Shown: one piece after another, positions 1 to 10,845 of the stretch
Layout of the letters: the number at the start of each line of letters is the position of its first letter
Position numbering within the stretch: position 1 is the first letter of the stretch
NCBI GenBank assembly: GCA_031262105.1
Contig: JAISIH010000011.1
Span: forward strand, 62,001 to 126,000
Direction: 5' to 3'
Length of the DNA: 64,000 nucleotides
Origin: Ruminococcus sp.
Lineage (GTDB): Bacteria > Bacillota > Clostridia > Oscillospirales > Ruminococcaceae
Translations under genes and position numbers: made by a program
The notes under the pieces: generated by a model
The model's database searches: none
Told to the model about the DNA's origin: nothing
Seen by the model: the letters and a program-made list of their open reading frames with translations, nothing else

Positions 1-986
1 ATGAGGAACTTTCACGAGAAGACCTTGTCGAGTCGGCACTAAAAGCATTTGAGACGGACGGAAAACTTCTTTCAGTCGCGCCGACGTTTATGATTAGCAG
101 TCTTGCCGGAAAGACTTCAACCTTCGGCGAAAAGCCGGGGCTCACGCTTTCGGAGCTGCAAGCCGCGGCGGCGAAATTCCCCGATGCGAAGCTTTTCAGA
201 TCCTATACCCAGTCGAATTTTATGCAAAGCTTCGTTTATTATTCGATGGACGAATATGTCGATTTTTCAAAGGGCGAATGTTATTTCGATTCGCCGGGAT
301 TTATCGAAATTCTTAATGCCGCGAAGGATTTCCCGGCAGAAATTGATTACGCAAACTATGATTACCGCGGCGAAGAGGCGAAATTAGCGAAAGATGAGGT
401 GCTTCTCGAATTCATAGATATGAGGGGCTTCCGCGATATTATCAGCTACGGCGAAAACGGTATTTTCGGCACTGAAACAACCTTCTTGGGCTTCCCGAAT
501 TCGGACGGCGAGTCGGGGATAGCCATGCGGACATATTCCGAACTTGCGATGATGACTGCGGCGAAGAACCCGGACGGCGCGTGGGAATTCATAAAGGGTT
601 ATATTAACTATCCCGGACCTCCCCCCCAGCCGAACGTTATAACCTCCGGCAACGGATTTTTCCTAAGCAAAAAGCTTAACGATAACCTTGCTCTTGAAGC
701 AACACAGGATCAGTTTTATTACGACGACAACGGCACAAGACATGATTATCAAAACTCAATCTTTGTCGCCGGTCAGGTTATAAACGCGCCGAATAACACC
801 GACGCGGACAATCAAATTGTCTATAATCTTATCGACAGCATAAGCACCGTCTCCCGCACAGACACGCACATCTGGGAGATTATTACCGAAGACACCGAGA
901 ACTTCTTTTCCGGCAAAAAATCGGCGGAAGAAACAGCCGCAATGATACAAAATCGCGTTTCAACCTATCTTGCCGAAAGTGCTTGA
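1..986 (+). CDS. extracellular solute-binding protein (family 1-like), C-terminal part, truncated by window start
   Basis: Frame is open upstream of the listed Met to position 3 (EELSREDLVESALKAFETDGKLLSVAPTFMISSLAGKTSTFGEKPGLTL...); SBP-like C-terminal features (AMRTYSELAMMTAAKNPDGAWEFIKGYI). Confidence 0.7.
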   Translation, partial: EELSREDLVESALKAFETDGKLLSVAPTFMISSLAGKTSTFGEKPGLTLSELQAAAAKFPDAKLFRSYTQSNFMQSFVYYSMDEYVDFSKGECYFDSPGFIEILNAAKDFPAEIDYANYDYRGEEAKLAKDEVLLEFIDMRGFRDIISYGENGIFGTETTFLGFPNSDGESGIAMRTYSELAMMTAAKNPDGAWEFIKGYINYPGPPPQPNVITSGNGFFLSKKLNDNLALEATQDQFYYDDNGTRHDYQNSIFVAGQVINAPNNTDADNQIVYNLIDSISTVSRTDTHIWEIITEDTENFFSGKKSAEETAAMIQNRVSTYLAESA

Positions 987-1004
987 CAAGTTTGTATATA
1001 CTAT

Positions 1005-1047
1005 AAAATTACCCCTGCGCAGAAAATTTCTGTGCAGGGGTAATTTT
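1005..1047. terminator. bidirectional intrinsic terminator
   Basis: Near-perfect inverted repeat AAAATTACCCCTGCGCAGAAA-ATT-TCTGTGCAGGGGTAATTTT between convergent genes. Confidence 0.85.
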
Positions 1048-1057
1048 GACAAGAGGG

Positions 1058-2185
1058 TTAGTGTAAATTGCTGACGACTTCATTCCACTTTGTTTTATGC
1101 TGAAATTTAATCGTTTCATCAGCTTTCATATTCTCTACATAATTATCTATGAATTCGGCTGTATCATCAAGCAGACGTAAATAATACTTCAATGTTGAGT
1201 ATACTCCGTTAACTATTACCTGACAACCGTGTATTTGTGAAATGCGTTTTATTTCGGCGTTTATACCGTCAAAATCGGCGTTGTTCATATTCGCAGTAGT
1301 CAACAAATAATATCTGTCTGTGTTATGAATTTTGAACTTTTCGTATGCATCACCGACTAAACCTTTTGTTATTACTATTTCGTGTTTAATTTCAACACCT
1401 TCAAAAGCGGTATTATCGGCGTTGTTTATATCAATGTCGCCTATTCGCCCGGAACGCGCATCTGCTGAATTATGGTTTTCAAGCGGGCAAAGGATTTTTC
1501 CTTTATAACGCGCCAATTGATTCATCATACACTGATAAGCCGCATACACCGCTAAAGTCGGAAGCCGTGATCCGCCTGAAAGACTTTTGTAGTCAGAGGA
1601 GAAATGTCTTTCAAGCAATAAAATAATATCCGCAATTGAGAGGCTATGTGGTTTTGCTAATTCAACTTTCATACTCTCCCGCTGTTTTATCAGCGAAGTA
1701 AATATGTATAATAAAACTCTTTTTGGGTCAGCGTTTTGTGTTTGAACTTGATCTATCAGATTCAGAAACGCTGATTTAATCTCCTTCGGATTAATAATAC
1801 CCGGGTAATTCAAGTCGTAAGGCAGGTCAATTGCGAGAGTATTTGTTTTCCAACCCGATTCTTTCATCGCCGGGAAGGAAACTTTCTTCATAAATGGCGT
1901 AACATAACTTGTATCAATACCTCGCCCGGAAAAACCGTTCTCCATCCTTGCATAATGATATCGTATGTCTTGTGCCGGATCGATTATCTTATGTGTTAAG
2001 AGTGTAACTATTACAGATAAAACGGCTCTATTACTCTCGGAACGTGAGATAATTATATCCGCATTGGATATTACCTCGACAGAAATATTACTCCCATTTG
2101 TATGTTGCTCAAGCGCCAATTTTGACGCGCTGTTATATATTTCTTCTAAAACTTCAATGTGTGTCATTATGTAAATTTCCTTCAA
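1058..2185 (-). CDS. putative type II restriction endonuclease, PD-(D/E)XK-like
   Basis: Overlaps the 3' end of an m5C methyltransferase gene; candidate active site GDIDINN...FEGVEIKHEI (D...ExK). N-terminal HKIIDPAQDIRYHYARMENGFSGRGID loosely resembles SacI-type enzymes. Confidence 0.7.
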   Translation of the reverse strand: MKEIYIMTHIEVLEEIYNSASKLALEQHTNGSNISVEVISNADIIISRSESNRAVLSVIVTLLTHKIIDPAQDIRYHYARMENGFSGRGIDTSYVTPFMKKVSFPAMKESGWKTNTLAIDLPYDLNYPGIINPKEIKSAFLNLIDQVQTQNADPKRVLLYIFTSLIKQRESMKVELAKPHSLSIADIILLLERHFSSDYKSLSGGSRLPTLAVYAAYQCMMNQLARYKGKILCPLENHNSADARSGRIGDIDINNADNTAFEGVEIKHEIVITKGLVGDAYEKFKIHNTDRYYLLTTANMNNADFDGINAEIKRISQIHGCQVIVNGVYSTLKYYLRLLDDTAEFIDNYVENMKADETIKFQHKTKWNEVVSNLH

Positions 2186-3161
2186 AAAAGTATTGTTTAT
2201 TTATTTCTTCTGCAACAGCAGTTATCATCGGTATACACACGGAATTCCCCATCTGCTTATACTGCTCCGTGACAGATGACAGGCGTTTGAATTCATTTGG
2301 GAAACCCATTATACGAAAGCACTCATCAAGCGTTAACTTGCGTACTTTTTTGTCCGGTAACATAATAAAATATCTGCCGGAAGTTTCTTGTGAAGTCAGC
2401 GTAGGAATAGAACCGTCTACAGAATGTATACGATTTGTCTGCCTATGCACGCGTGAAAGATGTTCTGTTCCGGGGCGTACTCCGGTTTTGCGTATGTTTT
2501 TATTTCTATATCCGACAAAACATAATCCCGATTTTTTTTGTTTTACAGGGCTATCAATCAGCGTATATTCGTCAGGACTTAAAAACTCAAATTCGCCGTC
2601 ATTATCAAGGAAGTCTGCTAAAACAGTTCTCTGTAAAGGTAAAACTTTGTCAAAATCAAAAGATTTGTCTTTCACAGCAATAATAATAATTCTCTCGCGA
2701 TTTTGCGGTACACTGAAATCGACTGCATTTAATACCCGCCATTTGGGCGTATATCCTAAATCATAAAGCTTAGTGATAATAGTTTCGAGAGTCCGCCCGC
2801 CATCATGATAGATAAGATTCTTAACATTTTCCAAAAAAATCACTTTTGGATTTGTTCCTTTAATTATTCGGCAAATCTCAAAAAATAATGTTCCTCTGTC
2901 ATCTTCAAAGCCCCGTTGCTTGCCGGACGCGCTGAATGGTTGACAAGGAAAACCCGCGCACAGTATATCATATCCCGGCAGGTGTTTTTCATCAATTTCC
3001 TTTATATCGCCAAGGGGTACTTCTCCGAAATTGGCTTCATATGTTTTTTGACATTCCGGGTTTATATCAGATGAAAAAACACACCTAAAACCGGCGTTTT
3101 CCATTCCAAGCCGAACGCCGCCTATACCGCAGAATAAATCTATGAATTTTATATCCTTCAA
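2154..3161 (-). CDS. DNA (cytosine-5-)-methyltransferase
   Basis: FIDLFCGIGGVRLGMENAGF, GFPCQPFSASGKQRGFEDDRGTLFFEI, FLENVKNL, QNRERI and QMGNSVCIPM motifs. Confidence 0.96.
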   Translation of the reverse strand: MKDIKFIDLFCGIGGVRLGMENAGFRCVFSSDINPECQKTYEANFGEVPLGDIKEIDEKHLPGYDILCAGFPCQPFSASGKQRGFEDDRGTLFFEICRIIKGTNPKVIFLENVKNLIYHDGGRTLETIITKLYDLGYTPKWRVLNAVDFSVPQNRERIIIIAVKDKSFDFDKVLPLQRTVLADFLDNDGEFEFLSPDEYTLIDSPVKQKKSGLCFVGYRNKNIRKTGVRPGTEHLSRVHRQTNRIHSVDGSIPTLTSQETSGRYFIMLPDKKVRKLTLDECFRIMGFPNEFKRLSSVTEQYKQMGNSVCIPMITAVAEEINKQYFFEGNLHNDTH

Positions 3162-3245
3162 GAAAATACCCTTTCCGCACAGATAACTAATTAAATATAT
3201 TGTATCATATTTTTATTCTCAAGTCAATACTTTACGGAAAATTGC

Positions 3246-3274
3246 TTGACAAGGCGGGCTTTTCATGGTATAAT
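3246..3274 (+). promoter_or_regulatory. sigma-A promoter upstream of fhs
   Basis: TTGACA (3246-3251), 17-bp spacer, TATAAT (3269-3274). Confidence 0.85.
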
Positions 3275-3304
3275 TAGAAAAAAACCATGTAGAGAGAAAT
3301 TAAT

Positions 3305-4984
3305 ATGAGTAAATTTCCAAGCGATATAGAGATTGCCCAGAGTACGAAGATGAAAAAAATCGGGGAGATTGCCGCCGCCCTCGGGCTGACGGAGGACGAT
3401 TACGAACCCTACGGGCATTATAAGGCGAAACTCACAGAAGAACTTTTCGCGAAAACTGCGGGGAAAGCGGACGGGAAATTAATCCTCGTAACTGCCGTAA
3501 ACCCGACGCCTGCCGGTGAGGGGAAGACGACAATTTCGACCGGGCTTGCACAGGCTATGAACAGGATCGGGAAGAAGACAATGCTTGCGCTTCGCGAACC
3601 CTCGCTCGGTCCTGTCTTCGGGATAAAGGGCGGCGCGGCGGGCGGCGGATATTCGCAGGTTGTGCCGATGGAGGATATTAACCTTCATTTTACGGGGGAT
3701 ATGCACGCGATAACCTCCGCGAATAATCTGCTTTGCGCCCTCCTCGACAACCACCTCCAACAGGGTAACGAGCTTAAAATCGACGTGCGGCGGATTATGA
3801 TTGACCGCTGCCTTGATATGAACGACCGCGCCCTCCGGAACGTCGTTGTCGGAATGGGCGGGAAGCCGGACGGTATCCCCAGAGAAGAACATTTTCGGAT
3901 AACCGTCGCTTCCGAAGTTATGGCGATTTTGTGCCTTGCTTCCGACCTTGCCGACCTGAAACTTCGCCTCGGCAATATCCTTGCCGCTTTCGATACCGAC
4001 GGCAACCCCGTCTATGCACGCGACCTTAAAGCCGACGGCGCAATGTGTGCTTTGCTTCGCGATGCCTTAAAGCCCAATCTTGTGCAAACGCTTGAGAACA
4101 CGCCCTGCATTATCCACGGCGGACCTTTCGCGAATATAGCCCACGGCTGTAACTCCGTCAGGGCTACAAAACTTGCCCTAAAGCTTTGCGATTATACCGT
4201 GACAGAGGCGGGCTTCGGGTCCGACCTCGGGGCAGAAAAATTCTTCGATATAAAGTGCAGATTCGCGGGGCTTGTACCCTCCTGCACCGTTCTTGTCGCG
4301 ACTATACGCGCCTTAAAATATAACGGCGGCGTTCCTAAAACAGAGCTTACTAACGAAAATTTAGATGCGCTTAAGTCCGGTCTCCCGAACCTTAAAACGC
4401 ATATCGAGAACATGAAAAAATACGGCGTGCCTGTTGTTGTCGCGATAAATCGTTTTTATTCCGACACCGAGGCTGAGATTGCGGCGGTTAAGTCTTTCGC
4501 GGAGAGCCTCGGCGTGCCTTGCGAAGTTGCCGAAGTTTTCGCAAAGGGCGGCGAGGGCGGCGAAAGCCTTGCGAAAACCGTTGTTAACATTATCGAAAAA
4601 ACACCTTCAAACTTCGCGCCGATCTATGACGAAACACTTCCGATTAAGGATAAAATCGCAAAGATTGCAAAGGATATTTATCGGGCAGACGGCGTTCTCT
4701 TCACGCCGAAAGCAGAGAAGGCAATCGCCGAAATTACGAAATTAGGCTTTGATAAAACGCCGGTTTGTATCGCGAAAACGCAATATTCGCTCTCGGACGA
4801 CCCTGCAAAACTTTGCGCCCCGACAGGCTTTAATATAACCGTGAGGGACGTTAAACTCTCTGCCGGCGCGGGATTTGTCGTTGCGCTGACCGGGGATATT
4901 ATGGTTATGCCGGGCTTGCCGAAAAAGCCGGCGGCGAACATTATCGACTGCGACAACGCGGGCAAAATTTCGGGATTATTTTAA
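3305..4984 (+). CDS. fhs: formate--tetrahydrofolate ligase
   Basis: [80 protein letters not shown]. Confidence 0.98.
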   Translation: MSKFPSDIEIAQSTKMKKIGEIAAALGLTEDDYEPYGHYKAKLTEELFAKTAGKADGKLILVTAVNPTPAGEGKTTISTGLAQAMNRIGKKTMLALREPSLGPVFGIKGGAAGGGYSQVVPMEDINLHFTGDMHAITSANNLLCALLDNHLQQGNELKIDVRRIMIDRCLDMNDRALRNVVVGMGGKPDGIPREEHFRITVASEVMAILCLASDLADLKLRLGNILAAFDTDGNPVYARDLKADGAMCALLRDALKPNLVQTLENTPCIIHGGPFANIAHGCNSVRATKLALKLCDYTVTEAGFGSDLGAEKFFDIKCRFAGLVPSCTVLVATIRALKYNGGVPKTELTNENLDALKSGLPNLKTHIENMKKYGVPVVVAINRFYSDTEAEIAAVKSFAESLGVPCEVAEVFAKGGEGGESLAKTVVNIIEKTPSNFAPIYDETLPIKDKIAKIAKDIYRADGVLFTPKAEKAIAEITKLGFDKTPVCIAKTQYSLSDDPAKLCAPTGFNITVRDVKLSAGAGFVVALTGDIMVMPGLPKKPAANIIDCDNAGKISGLF

Positions 4985-5082
4985 GACGTTAACCTTGACA
5001 GAATATCGGCTTTATTTTGCAATTATTATTGCAGACGGTTAAGTTTACCCCGACATAAAATTAATTTTTCGGAGGTCTTTTT

Positions 5083-5598
5083 ATGAACAGTGTAATCGAA
5101 TGTCTCGTAACCCGCAGAAGCGTGCGGGAATTCACCGACAAGGCTATTTCACCCGACAACCTTATGCAGATTTTAGAGGCTGCGCTTTTTGCACCCTCGG
5201 GCATGAATATGCAGTCTTGGCATTTTTCGGCGGTTACAAACAAAACCCTTATAAAGTCGCTTGCGGCTTCAATCGGGCGTGAAATCCGCCGGTCAGACTA
5301 CGATTTTTATCAGCCCGCCGCCCTCATAATTCCGTCGAACCTCCCGACAAATCCTCTCGGCAAGGACGATAACGCCTGCGCAATTGAAAATATAATGATC
5401 GCCGCTCATTCCCTCGGGATCGGCAGCGTTTGGATTAACCAGCTTCAGGGCATCTCTTTTGTTCCCGAAATCCGTTCTATCCTCACCGAAATGCAGGTGC
5501 CGACCGAAAACGAAGTGTACGGAATCGTTGCCCTCGGCTACGCGAAAAACGCAAATATTCCCGTTCCCGAACGCAAGGGGCAGTACGTTATCCTTTAA
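5083..5598 (+). CDS. nitroreductase family protein
   Basis: TRRSVREFTDKAIS..LMQILEAALFAPSGMNMQSWHF; C-terminal GYAKN. Confidence 0.93.
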   Translation: MNSVIECLVTRRSVREFTDKAISPDNLMQILEAALFAPSGMNMQSWHFSAVTNKTLIKSLAASIGREIRRSDYDFYQPAALIIPSNLPTNPLGKDDNACAIENIMIAAHSLGIGSVWINQLQGISFVPEIRSILTEMQVPTENEVYGIVALGYAKNANIPVPERKGQYVIL

Positions 5599-5607
5599 GG
5601 TGAAATT

Positions 5608-8316
5608 ATGAAAAAAGCCGCCGAACTCGTTAAAAAGCTGACCCTCGCGGAAAAACTTCGTATGCTGACACTGCATTTTGCGGAATCCGAAAGGCTTAAC
5701 CTAAAATCTTTTAGTGCCGGTACAGAGGTCGCGAGGGGATACGTTTCGCACGGCGAGGGCGGAAAGAAGGTTGATATTTCGACCGTTTTCCCTCAGCCTG
5801 TCGGGCTTGCTTCAACCTTCGACCGCGATATAATGTATAAGCTCGGTAAGATTGCGGCGGAGGAACTGCGCTTCTATTGGAAAGCTGAAAAACAGTCGAA
5901 ACTAATGCTTTTCGGTCCGACAGTCGATCTGCTACGCGATCCGCGCTGGGGGCGTAACGAAGAGGCATACGGCGAGGACCCGTTCCTTTCCGGCTCACAG
6001 GCGGTTGCGTACTGCACAGGCTTAACCGAACCTGATTCGGAAAATGGCTACGCAAAAACAGCCCCTGCCTTAAAGCATTTTTGCGCGAATAATCATGAAG
6101 AAAACCGCAATTCCGACAACGCCGATGTTACAATGAAGCTTCTCCATGAATATTATTACGCGCCTTTTCGCCGTATAATTTCTGCCGGGAAAGCCGCCGG
6201 TTTAATGGCTTCTTATAACGAGTTAGGCGGCGTTCCCGCCGTGATGAACCCCGATCTTGTCAGCGAAGTTAAGGGCAAATGGGGGGCAGATTACGTTATA
6301 TCCGACGGCGGCGATTTTTCGCAGAATTATCTTAACCACAAGCTTTTTTCTTCCCACGCCGAGGCTTTCGCATACACAATAAAAAACGGCACAGACTGCG
6401 TTATAGACGATGCTGTCATGGTTGAAACCGCCGCAAGGGAAGCACTCCGCGCCGGGCTTATATCCGAGTCTGACATTGACAGAGCGGTCGAAAATACCCT
6501 CACCGTCCGCGAAAAATTAGGCGAATTCGACCCCGATTGTGACTATAACACCCGCGAGTTTTCGTGCGATACGGAAAAGTTTAAGGCAACGAACAAACGC
6601 GCCGCGTATGAACAGGTTTGTCTTCTGCAAAACGACGGAATATTGCCGCTTTCACGTGATAAAAAAATCGCGCTTATCGGACCGATTGCCGACGAAAACT
6701 ACAACGACTGGTATACCGGGACGGCTTCTTATTACGTCTCGATTAAGGACGGATTTAAGCGCGTTTTCGACGATAATTTAAGCTTCGACAACGGTTACGA
6801 TCATGTTGAAATAACCGGAATTGACGGCGTTTTTGAACACCACGATTGGGGCGAAAGCAATTCTTCATACTTTATGACGTTTCGCGACCCTACGTCAAGG
6901 CTGTGGCTTTCGGAGGACGAAAACGGCGTCTATAACGCGACGGCAGAAAAGGTTTATGATTGGTTTACAAAGGAAGTTTTTAAGCCCGCTTATGATGCGG
7001 CGACCGACAGTTACACCTTCAAAAATATCTTCAACAAACCCCTCGGGATTTCGGATGGCAAGATTGCCGTTTCCGCTAATCCGCATGGTGACAGATTTAA
7101 GCTTAATGTCGTTTCCGACGGCTGTGAGAGGGCGGCGAAACTCGCGAAAGATGCGGATACTGCCGTTGTCGTCGTCGGAAATCAGCCTATGCTTGTGGCA
7201 CGAGAATGTTACGATCGGAAGACGTTAAAACTTCCGCCGGCACAGGAAAAGTTAATCCGCGAGACTGTAAAAGCGAACGCAAATACCGTGCTTGTAATCT
7301 GCTCGAGTTACCCCTTTATGCTTAGGGGTATTGAAAATCTCGTGCGGGCGGTTTTGTACACAACCCATGCGGGGGCAGAGCTTGGCAACGCTGTTGCGGA
7401 CGTTATTGCCGGGGCTTATAACCCTGCGGCAAGGTGTCCGCAGACATGGTACAGATACGACTCAGACCTGCCGTCGATTAAGGATTATCGGATTGATAAA
7501 AATCGTGTAACCTATCAGTATTTCGACGGCGAGGCACTTTTCCCGTTCGGGCATGGGCTTTCGTATTCTGAATTTTCGTACGGTGACTTCACTGCCTCGC
7601 TTCGTGAGGGCTTTATTGACGCAACCTTTTCGATAAAAAATGTCTCCGATATTGACGGCGACGAGGTTTGGCAGATTTACGTTACAAGGCAGAACCGCGA
7701 TAAGTTAAAATCGCTCTGCGCCTACGACAGGGTACATATTAAGGCGGGCGAGACGGAAAATTTTTCGGTTAAAATTCCGCTTTCTGACCTTGAGGAATAT
7801 AATACCGAAACGGGAGAGATGATGCCGCTGCTCCTTTCTCCGACGGAGGTTTTAACGCTTTCGCTCGGGAGCAGTTCGGTTGATATTAAAAAGACAGTAA
7901 TGCTTAGCATTTCGGAAGCGGACGGGTTTACCCTCCTTACGAGAGATTTAACGAAGCGGACGCTTGCGAAGACTTATGACGAGGAAGAAGGCACAACGCT
8001 CGGCTTTGACTTTAACAAGAATGATTGGTACGTTAAGTTTGGGGACGCCGGCGGAAAGTTAACCTTCAAAAATACAGACCTTACGGGGGCGAAAAGCATA
8101 GAGATTGCCGCCGCCGCGCCGAATATCGAAGCGAAACTATTGATCGAAGCCGACGGAAAAACGGTCGGCGAATCTGTCATAAAGCCGCAGGTCTCCCACA
8201 CCGATTACGCTTATTATAACGTACCTCTTAAGGATGCGGCGGGCGACATACTGCATATAGACATAAATAAAGCGGCGAATATCCTGAGTATACAAGTTTT
8301 GAGGAATGAAGAATGA
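5608..8316 (+). CDS. glycoside hydrolase family 3 protein (beta-glucosidase-like)
   Basis: GPTVDLLRDPRWGRNEEAYGEDPFLSG, LKHFCANN, VISDGGD, C-terminal fibronectin-III-like region. Confidence 0.95.
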   Translation: MKKAAELVKKLTLAEKLRMLTLHFAESERLNLKSFSAGTEVARGYVSHGEGGKKVDISTVFPQPVGLASTFDRDIMYKLGKIAAEELRFYWKAEKQSKLMLFGPTVDLLRDPRWGRNEEAYGEDPFLSGSQAVAYCTGLTEPDSENGYAKTAPALKHFCANNHEENRNSDNADVTMKLLHEYYYAPFRRIISAGKAAGLMASYNELGGVPAVMNPDLVSEVKGKWGADYVISDGGDFSQNYLNHKLFSSHAEAFAYTIKNGTDCVIDDAVMVETAAREALRAGLISESDIDRAVENTLTVREKLGEFDPDCDYNTREFSCDTEKFKATNKRAAYEQVCLLQNDGILPLSRDKKIALIGPIADENYNDWYTGTASYYVSIKDGFKRVFDDNLSFDNGYDHVEITGIDGVFEHHDWGESNSSYFMTFRDPTSRLWLSEDENGVYNATAEKVYDWFTKEVFKPAYDAATDSYTFKNIFNKPLGISDGKIAVSANPHGDRFKLNVVSDGCERAAKLAKDADTAVVVVGNQPMLVARECYDRKTLKLPPAQEKLIRETVKANANTVLVICSSYPFMLRGIENLVRAVLYTTHAGAELGNAVADVIAGAYNPAARCPQTWYRYDSDLPSIKDYRIDKNRVTYQYFDGEALFPFGHGLSYSEFSYGDFTASLREGFIDATFSIKNVSDIDGDEVWQIYVTRQNRDKLKSLCAYDRVHIKAGETENFSVKIPLSDLEEYNTETGEMMPLLLSPTEVLTLSLGSSSVDIKKTVMLSISEADGFTLLTRDLTKRTLAKTYDEEEGTTLGFDFNKNDWYVKFGDAGGKLTFKNTDLTGAKSIEIAAAAPNIEAKLLIEADGKTVGESVIKPQVSHTDYAYYNVPLKDAAGDILHIDINKAANILSIQVLRNEE

Positions 8317-9200
8317 TATCCGAGAGCAACCTTAATAGATACCGCCTTTTCTGCGCTGTTGCGGAAGCGGGGAGTATTTCTGCGGCGGCGGAGCGAAATT
8401 TCATCAGCCAACCTGCGATTTCAAAGGCAATTTCAAAGATGGAGGACACGCTTAATACGGCGTTGTTTTTCCGCAACCACAACGGCGTGTCCTTGACGCC
8501 CGAGGGAGAGATGCTTTATGAGGAGCTTCGGACGGCTTTTGACATAATTAAAAACGGCGAGGATAAGCTTCGCGTTATAAACGAAAAGGGGATTGGGCAT
8601 CTTCGCTTGGGGGCATCGGGGGTGCTTGCGAAGAATGTTTTGCTTCCTTATCTTAAGCGTTATACGGCGGAAAACCCGCACGTTAATATTACGATAGAAT
8701 GTAAAAGTTCTTCGCAGATTGCGCGGATTTTGTCGGACGGGGGGATTGACATTGCGCTGATGGTTAAGCCGATAACCGTTTCGGACATTGAATGTAAGGT
8801 TATCGGGCAGATTCACGATGCGTTCGTTTGTACAAAAGAATATCGCGACAATCTTAACCGCTCGCACTCGCCTGTGCGTTTTTGGGACGACGCGAATATA
8901 ATGCTGATGGACACGACAAACGCCTCGCGTATTCACATTGAAAAATACTTCAAGGACACGGGAACATCTCCGCAAAAAATCCTTGAAGTAACGACAATGG
9001 ATATGCTTATTGAATTCGCGAAGGTCGGGATTGGGGTTGCCTGCGTTATCGAGGAGTTCGTTCAGAGCGAACTGCAATCGGGCGAACTCATAAAAATACC
9101 GCTGTCATTCCCTGTTCCCGGGCGGGATATTATGTTCGCGACGGCGAAATACGCGAAGATAACAAATTCTATGCAGAAGTTTATTAATCTCTATAACTAA
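8313..9200 (+). CDS. LysR family transcriptional regulator
   Basis: N-terminal HTH (LFCAVAEAGSISAAAERNFISQPAISKAISKMEDTLNTALFFRNHNGVSLTPEG); 4-bp ATGA overlap with the GH3 gene. Confidence 0.96.
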   Translation: MISESNLNRYRLFCAVAEAGSISAAAERNFISQPAISKAISKMEDTLNTALFFRNHNGVSLTPEGEMLYEELRTAFDIIKNGEDKLRVINEKGIGHLRLGASGVLAKNVLLPYLKRYTAENPHVNITIECKSSSQIARILSDGGIDIALMVKPITVSDIECKVIGQIHDAFVCTKEYRDNLNRSHSPVRFWDDANIMLMDTTNASRIHIEKYFKDTGTSPQKILEVTTMDMLIEFAKVGIGVACVIEEFVQSELQSGELIKIPLSFPVPGRDIMFATAKYAKITNSMQKFINLYN

Positions 9201-9207
9201 AATTAAT

Positions 9208-9232
9208 GCCGCCTGAGGGCGGCTTTTTATTA
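9208..9232 (+). terminator. intrinsic terminator after the LysR gene
   Basis: GCCGCC-TGAG-GGCGGC followed by TTTTTATTAT. Confidence 0.9.
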
Positions 9233-10216
9233 TCCTATCAATGCAACAGACCCGGAAGACAAAACCGAGACGGGGGCGTTTTCGGGCTTTACTACAAGCC
9301 TGCCTAAGGAATCAATCTCTAAGACTTTTGCGGTGAAGGTGCGGTTGCCGTGGGTTACGTTGACTTTTTTGCCGATAAGGATTGAGAGGCGGCGGTATTC
9401 CTCTAAGAACGCGGCGGAGGGGATTTGCGCGATGCGTCTGTCGAGGGCGTCCAAAATTTTCGCGATAAGGAGGTTGCGGTCGAAAAAACGCCCGGTTTCG
9501 AGATAGAGGGAGGTTGCCGTATTCTTTAGTTCGGTCGGGAAAGAGGTGTTATTGACATTCACGCCGATGCCGATTACGGTGTATTCAATCTGCGACGTTT
9601 CCATTCCGAAAGACGCTTCAGCGAGGATTCCGCAAAGCTTGCGCGACGTTCCTTTTGTGTAGATGTCGTTAACCCATTTTATGCCGGTGTTAATGCCGCA
9701 GACTTCGGATATTGCGTCGGTTACGGCGACAGCCGTTGCCGTGGTAATTAACATTGTATCTTCCGCCAAAAACTTCGGGCGGATTATAACGCTCATGTAA
9801 ATACTGCTCCCGGCGGGGGAGTAAAAATCATGCCCGGTCTGCCCGCGCCCGATTCCCTGACTGTCGGCGATTATCGTTTTTCCGTGCTTTGCGCCTAAAA
9901 CCGCAAGGCTTTTCGCGAAGGTATTTGTCGAGTCGATGGTCTTGTAAATATCAATATCCCGCCCGAGACTGCCTGACAGCTTCGGGATAATATCGGCGGC
10001 GGAGAGGATATCCTGCTTCCCCTCGAGGCAATAACCGCTGTTTGTGCGGGAATAAATCTGATAACCTTTCGCTCTGAGTACCTTGACGTGCCGCCAAACC
10101 GCGCTTCTGGATATGCCGAGAGCGTCCCCGAGGTCGTTCCCGGTGACTGTTTCGCCGCGGTGTGCTGTGAGGATGCGAAGTATCTCTTCTCTCGGGTTCA
10201 TATGTATTGTAACCAA
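9230..10216 (-). CDS. birA: bifunctional biotin operon repressor / biotin--[acetyl-CoA-carboxylase] ligase
   Basis: N-terminal HTH (GNDLGDALGISRSAVWRHVKVLRAKGYQI), ligase motifs GRGQTGHDFYSPAGSSIYMS and KWVNDIY. Confidence 0.96.
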   Translation of the reverse strand: MVTIHMNPREEILRILTAHRGETVTGNDLGDALGISRSAVWRHVKVLRAKGYQIYSRTNSGYCLEGKQDILSAADIIPKLSGSLGRDIDIYKTIDSTNTFAKSLAVLGAKHGKTIIADSQGIGRGQTGHDFYSPAGSSIYMSVIIRPKFLAEDTMLITTATAVAVTDAISEVCGINTGIKWVNDIYTKGTSRKLCGILAEASFGMETSQIEYTVIGIGVNVNNTSFPTELKNTATSLYLETGRFFDRNLLIAKILDALDRRIAQIPSAAFLEEYRRLSILIGKKVNVTHGNRTFTAKVLEIDSLGRLVVKPENAPVSVLSSGSVALIG

Positions 10217-10263
10217 TCTAAATTTCTTCCATAAGCTGTAAAAAAGCGTTATGGAAGGATTTT

Positions 10264-10845
10264 ATGTTCAGGGTAGCACTTTTAATTATCGCTGTAACGA
10301 TTGACGGATTCGCCGCCGCAATGACAATGGGTTCTTCCGGGATTCATATTCCGAAAAGGTCGGCAGCGGTTCTAAGCCTTACGGGTACAGCCTTTTTGGG
10401 CGTATCCGCGTTTTTTTCGATTTCAATCTGCGGCGTTTTCCCCGCACTTGCGCTTAAAATTATTTCAAGCGTTCTGCTTGCGGCGTTAGGGATCGCCGAC
10501 ATTGTAAAAAAAAGCCTTCGTAAAAATTATGAACAGGACCCCGACAATCCGTCCGCAATATTTTTTGATGAAACACGCTCCGACAAAAACCACGACAAGA
10601 TAATCTCGCTTCGTGAGGCGTTAAGTTTATCGGTGGTTCTTTCGGCGGATTCCCTCGCGACAGGCGCGGCAAGCGCAAGGATTATGAGCGAACGTCTTCC
10701 CATAACCCTTGCGATAACCCTCATTGTCGGATTTTTACTTATTTTAATCGGCAACCGCCTCGGAAAAAGAACGCGTTTTAACTGCAACTTTGAAAAGCTC
10801 TGCGGTGTAATTTTAATACTGCTTGCGATTGTTAATCTTCTTTAG
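10264..10845 (+). CDS. YtaF/MntP-like membrane protein
   Basis: Two repeated hydrophobic halves with ITIDGFAAAMTMG and LSADSLATGAA motifs. Confidence 0.75.
   Translation: MFRVALLIIAVTIDGFAAAMTMGSSGIHIPKRSAAVLSLTGTAFLGVSAFFSISICGVFPALALKIISSVLLAALGIADIVKKSLRKNYEQDPDNPSAIFFDETRSDKNHDKIISLREALSLSVVLSADSLATGAASARIMSERLPITLAITLIVGFLLILIGNRLGKRTRFNCNFEKLCGVILILLAIVNLL

Noticed and set aside
2098-2766. 222-aa plus-strand ORF over the MTase/REase overlap
   Set aside because: Antisense to recognisable methyltransferase motifs; no domain recognised in its translation.
3479-4965. Antisense ORFs within fhs and similar shadow ORFs in dnaG, rpoD and feoB
   Set aside because: Opposite strongly conserved genes; typical GC-driven spurious ORFs.
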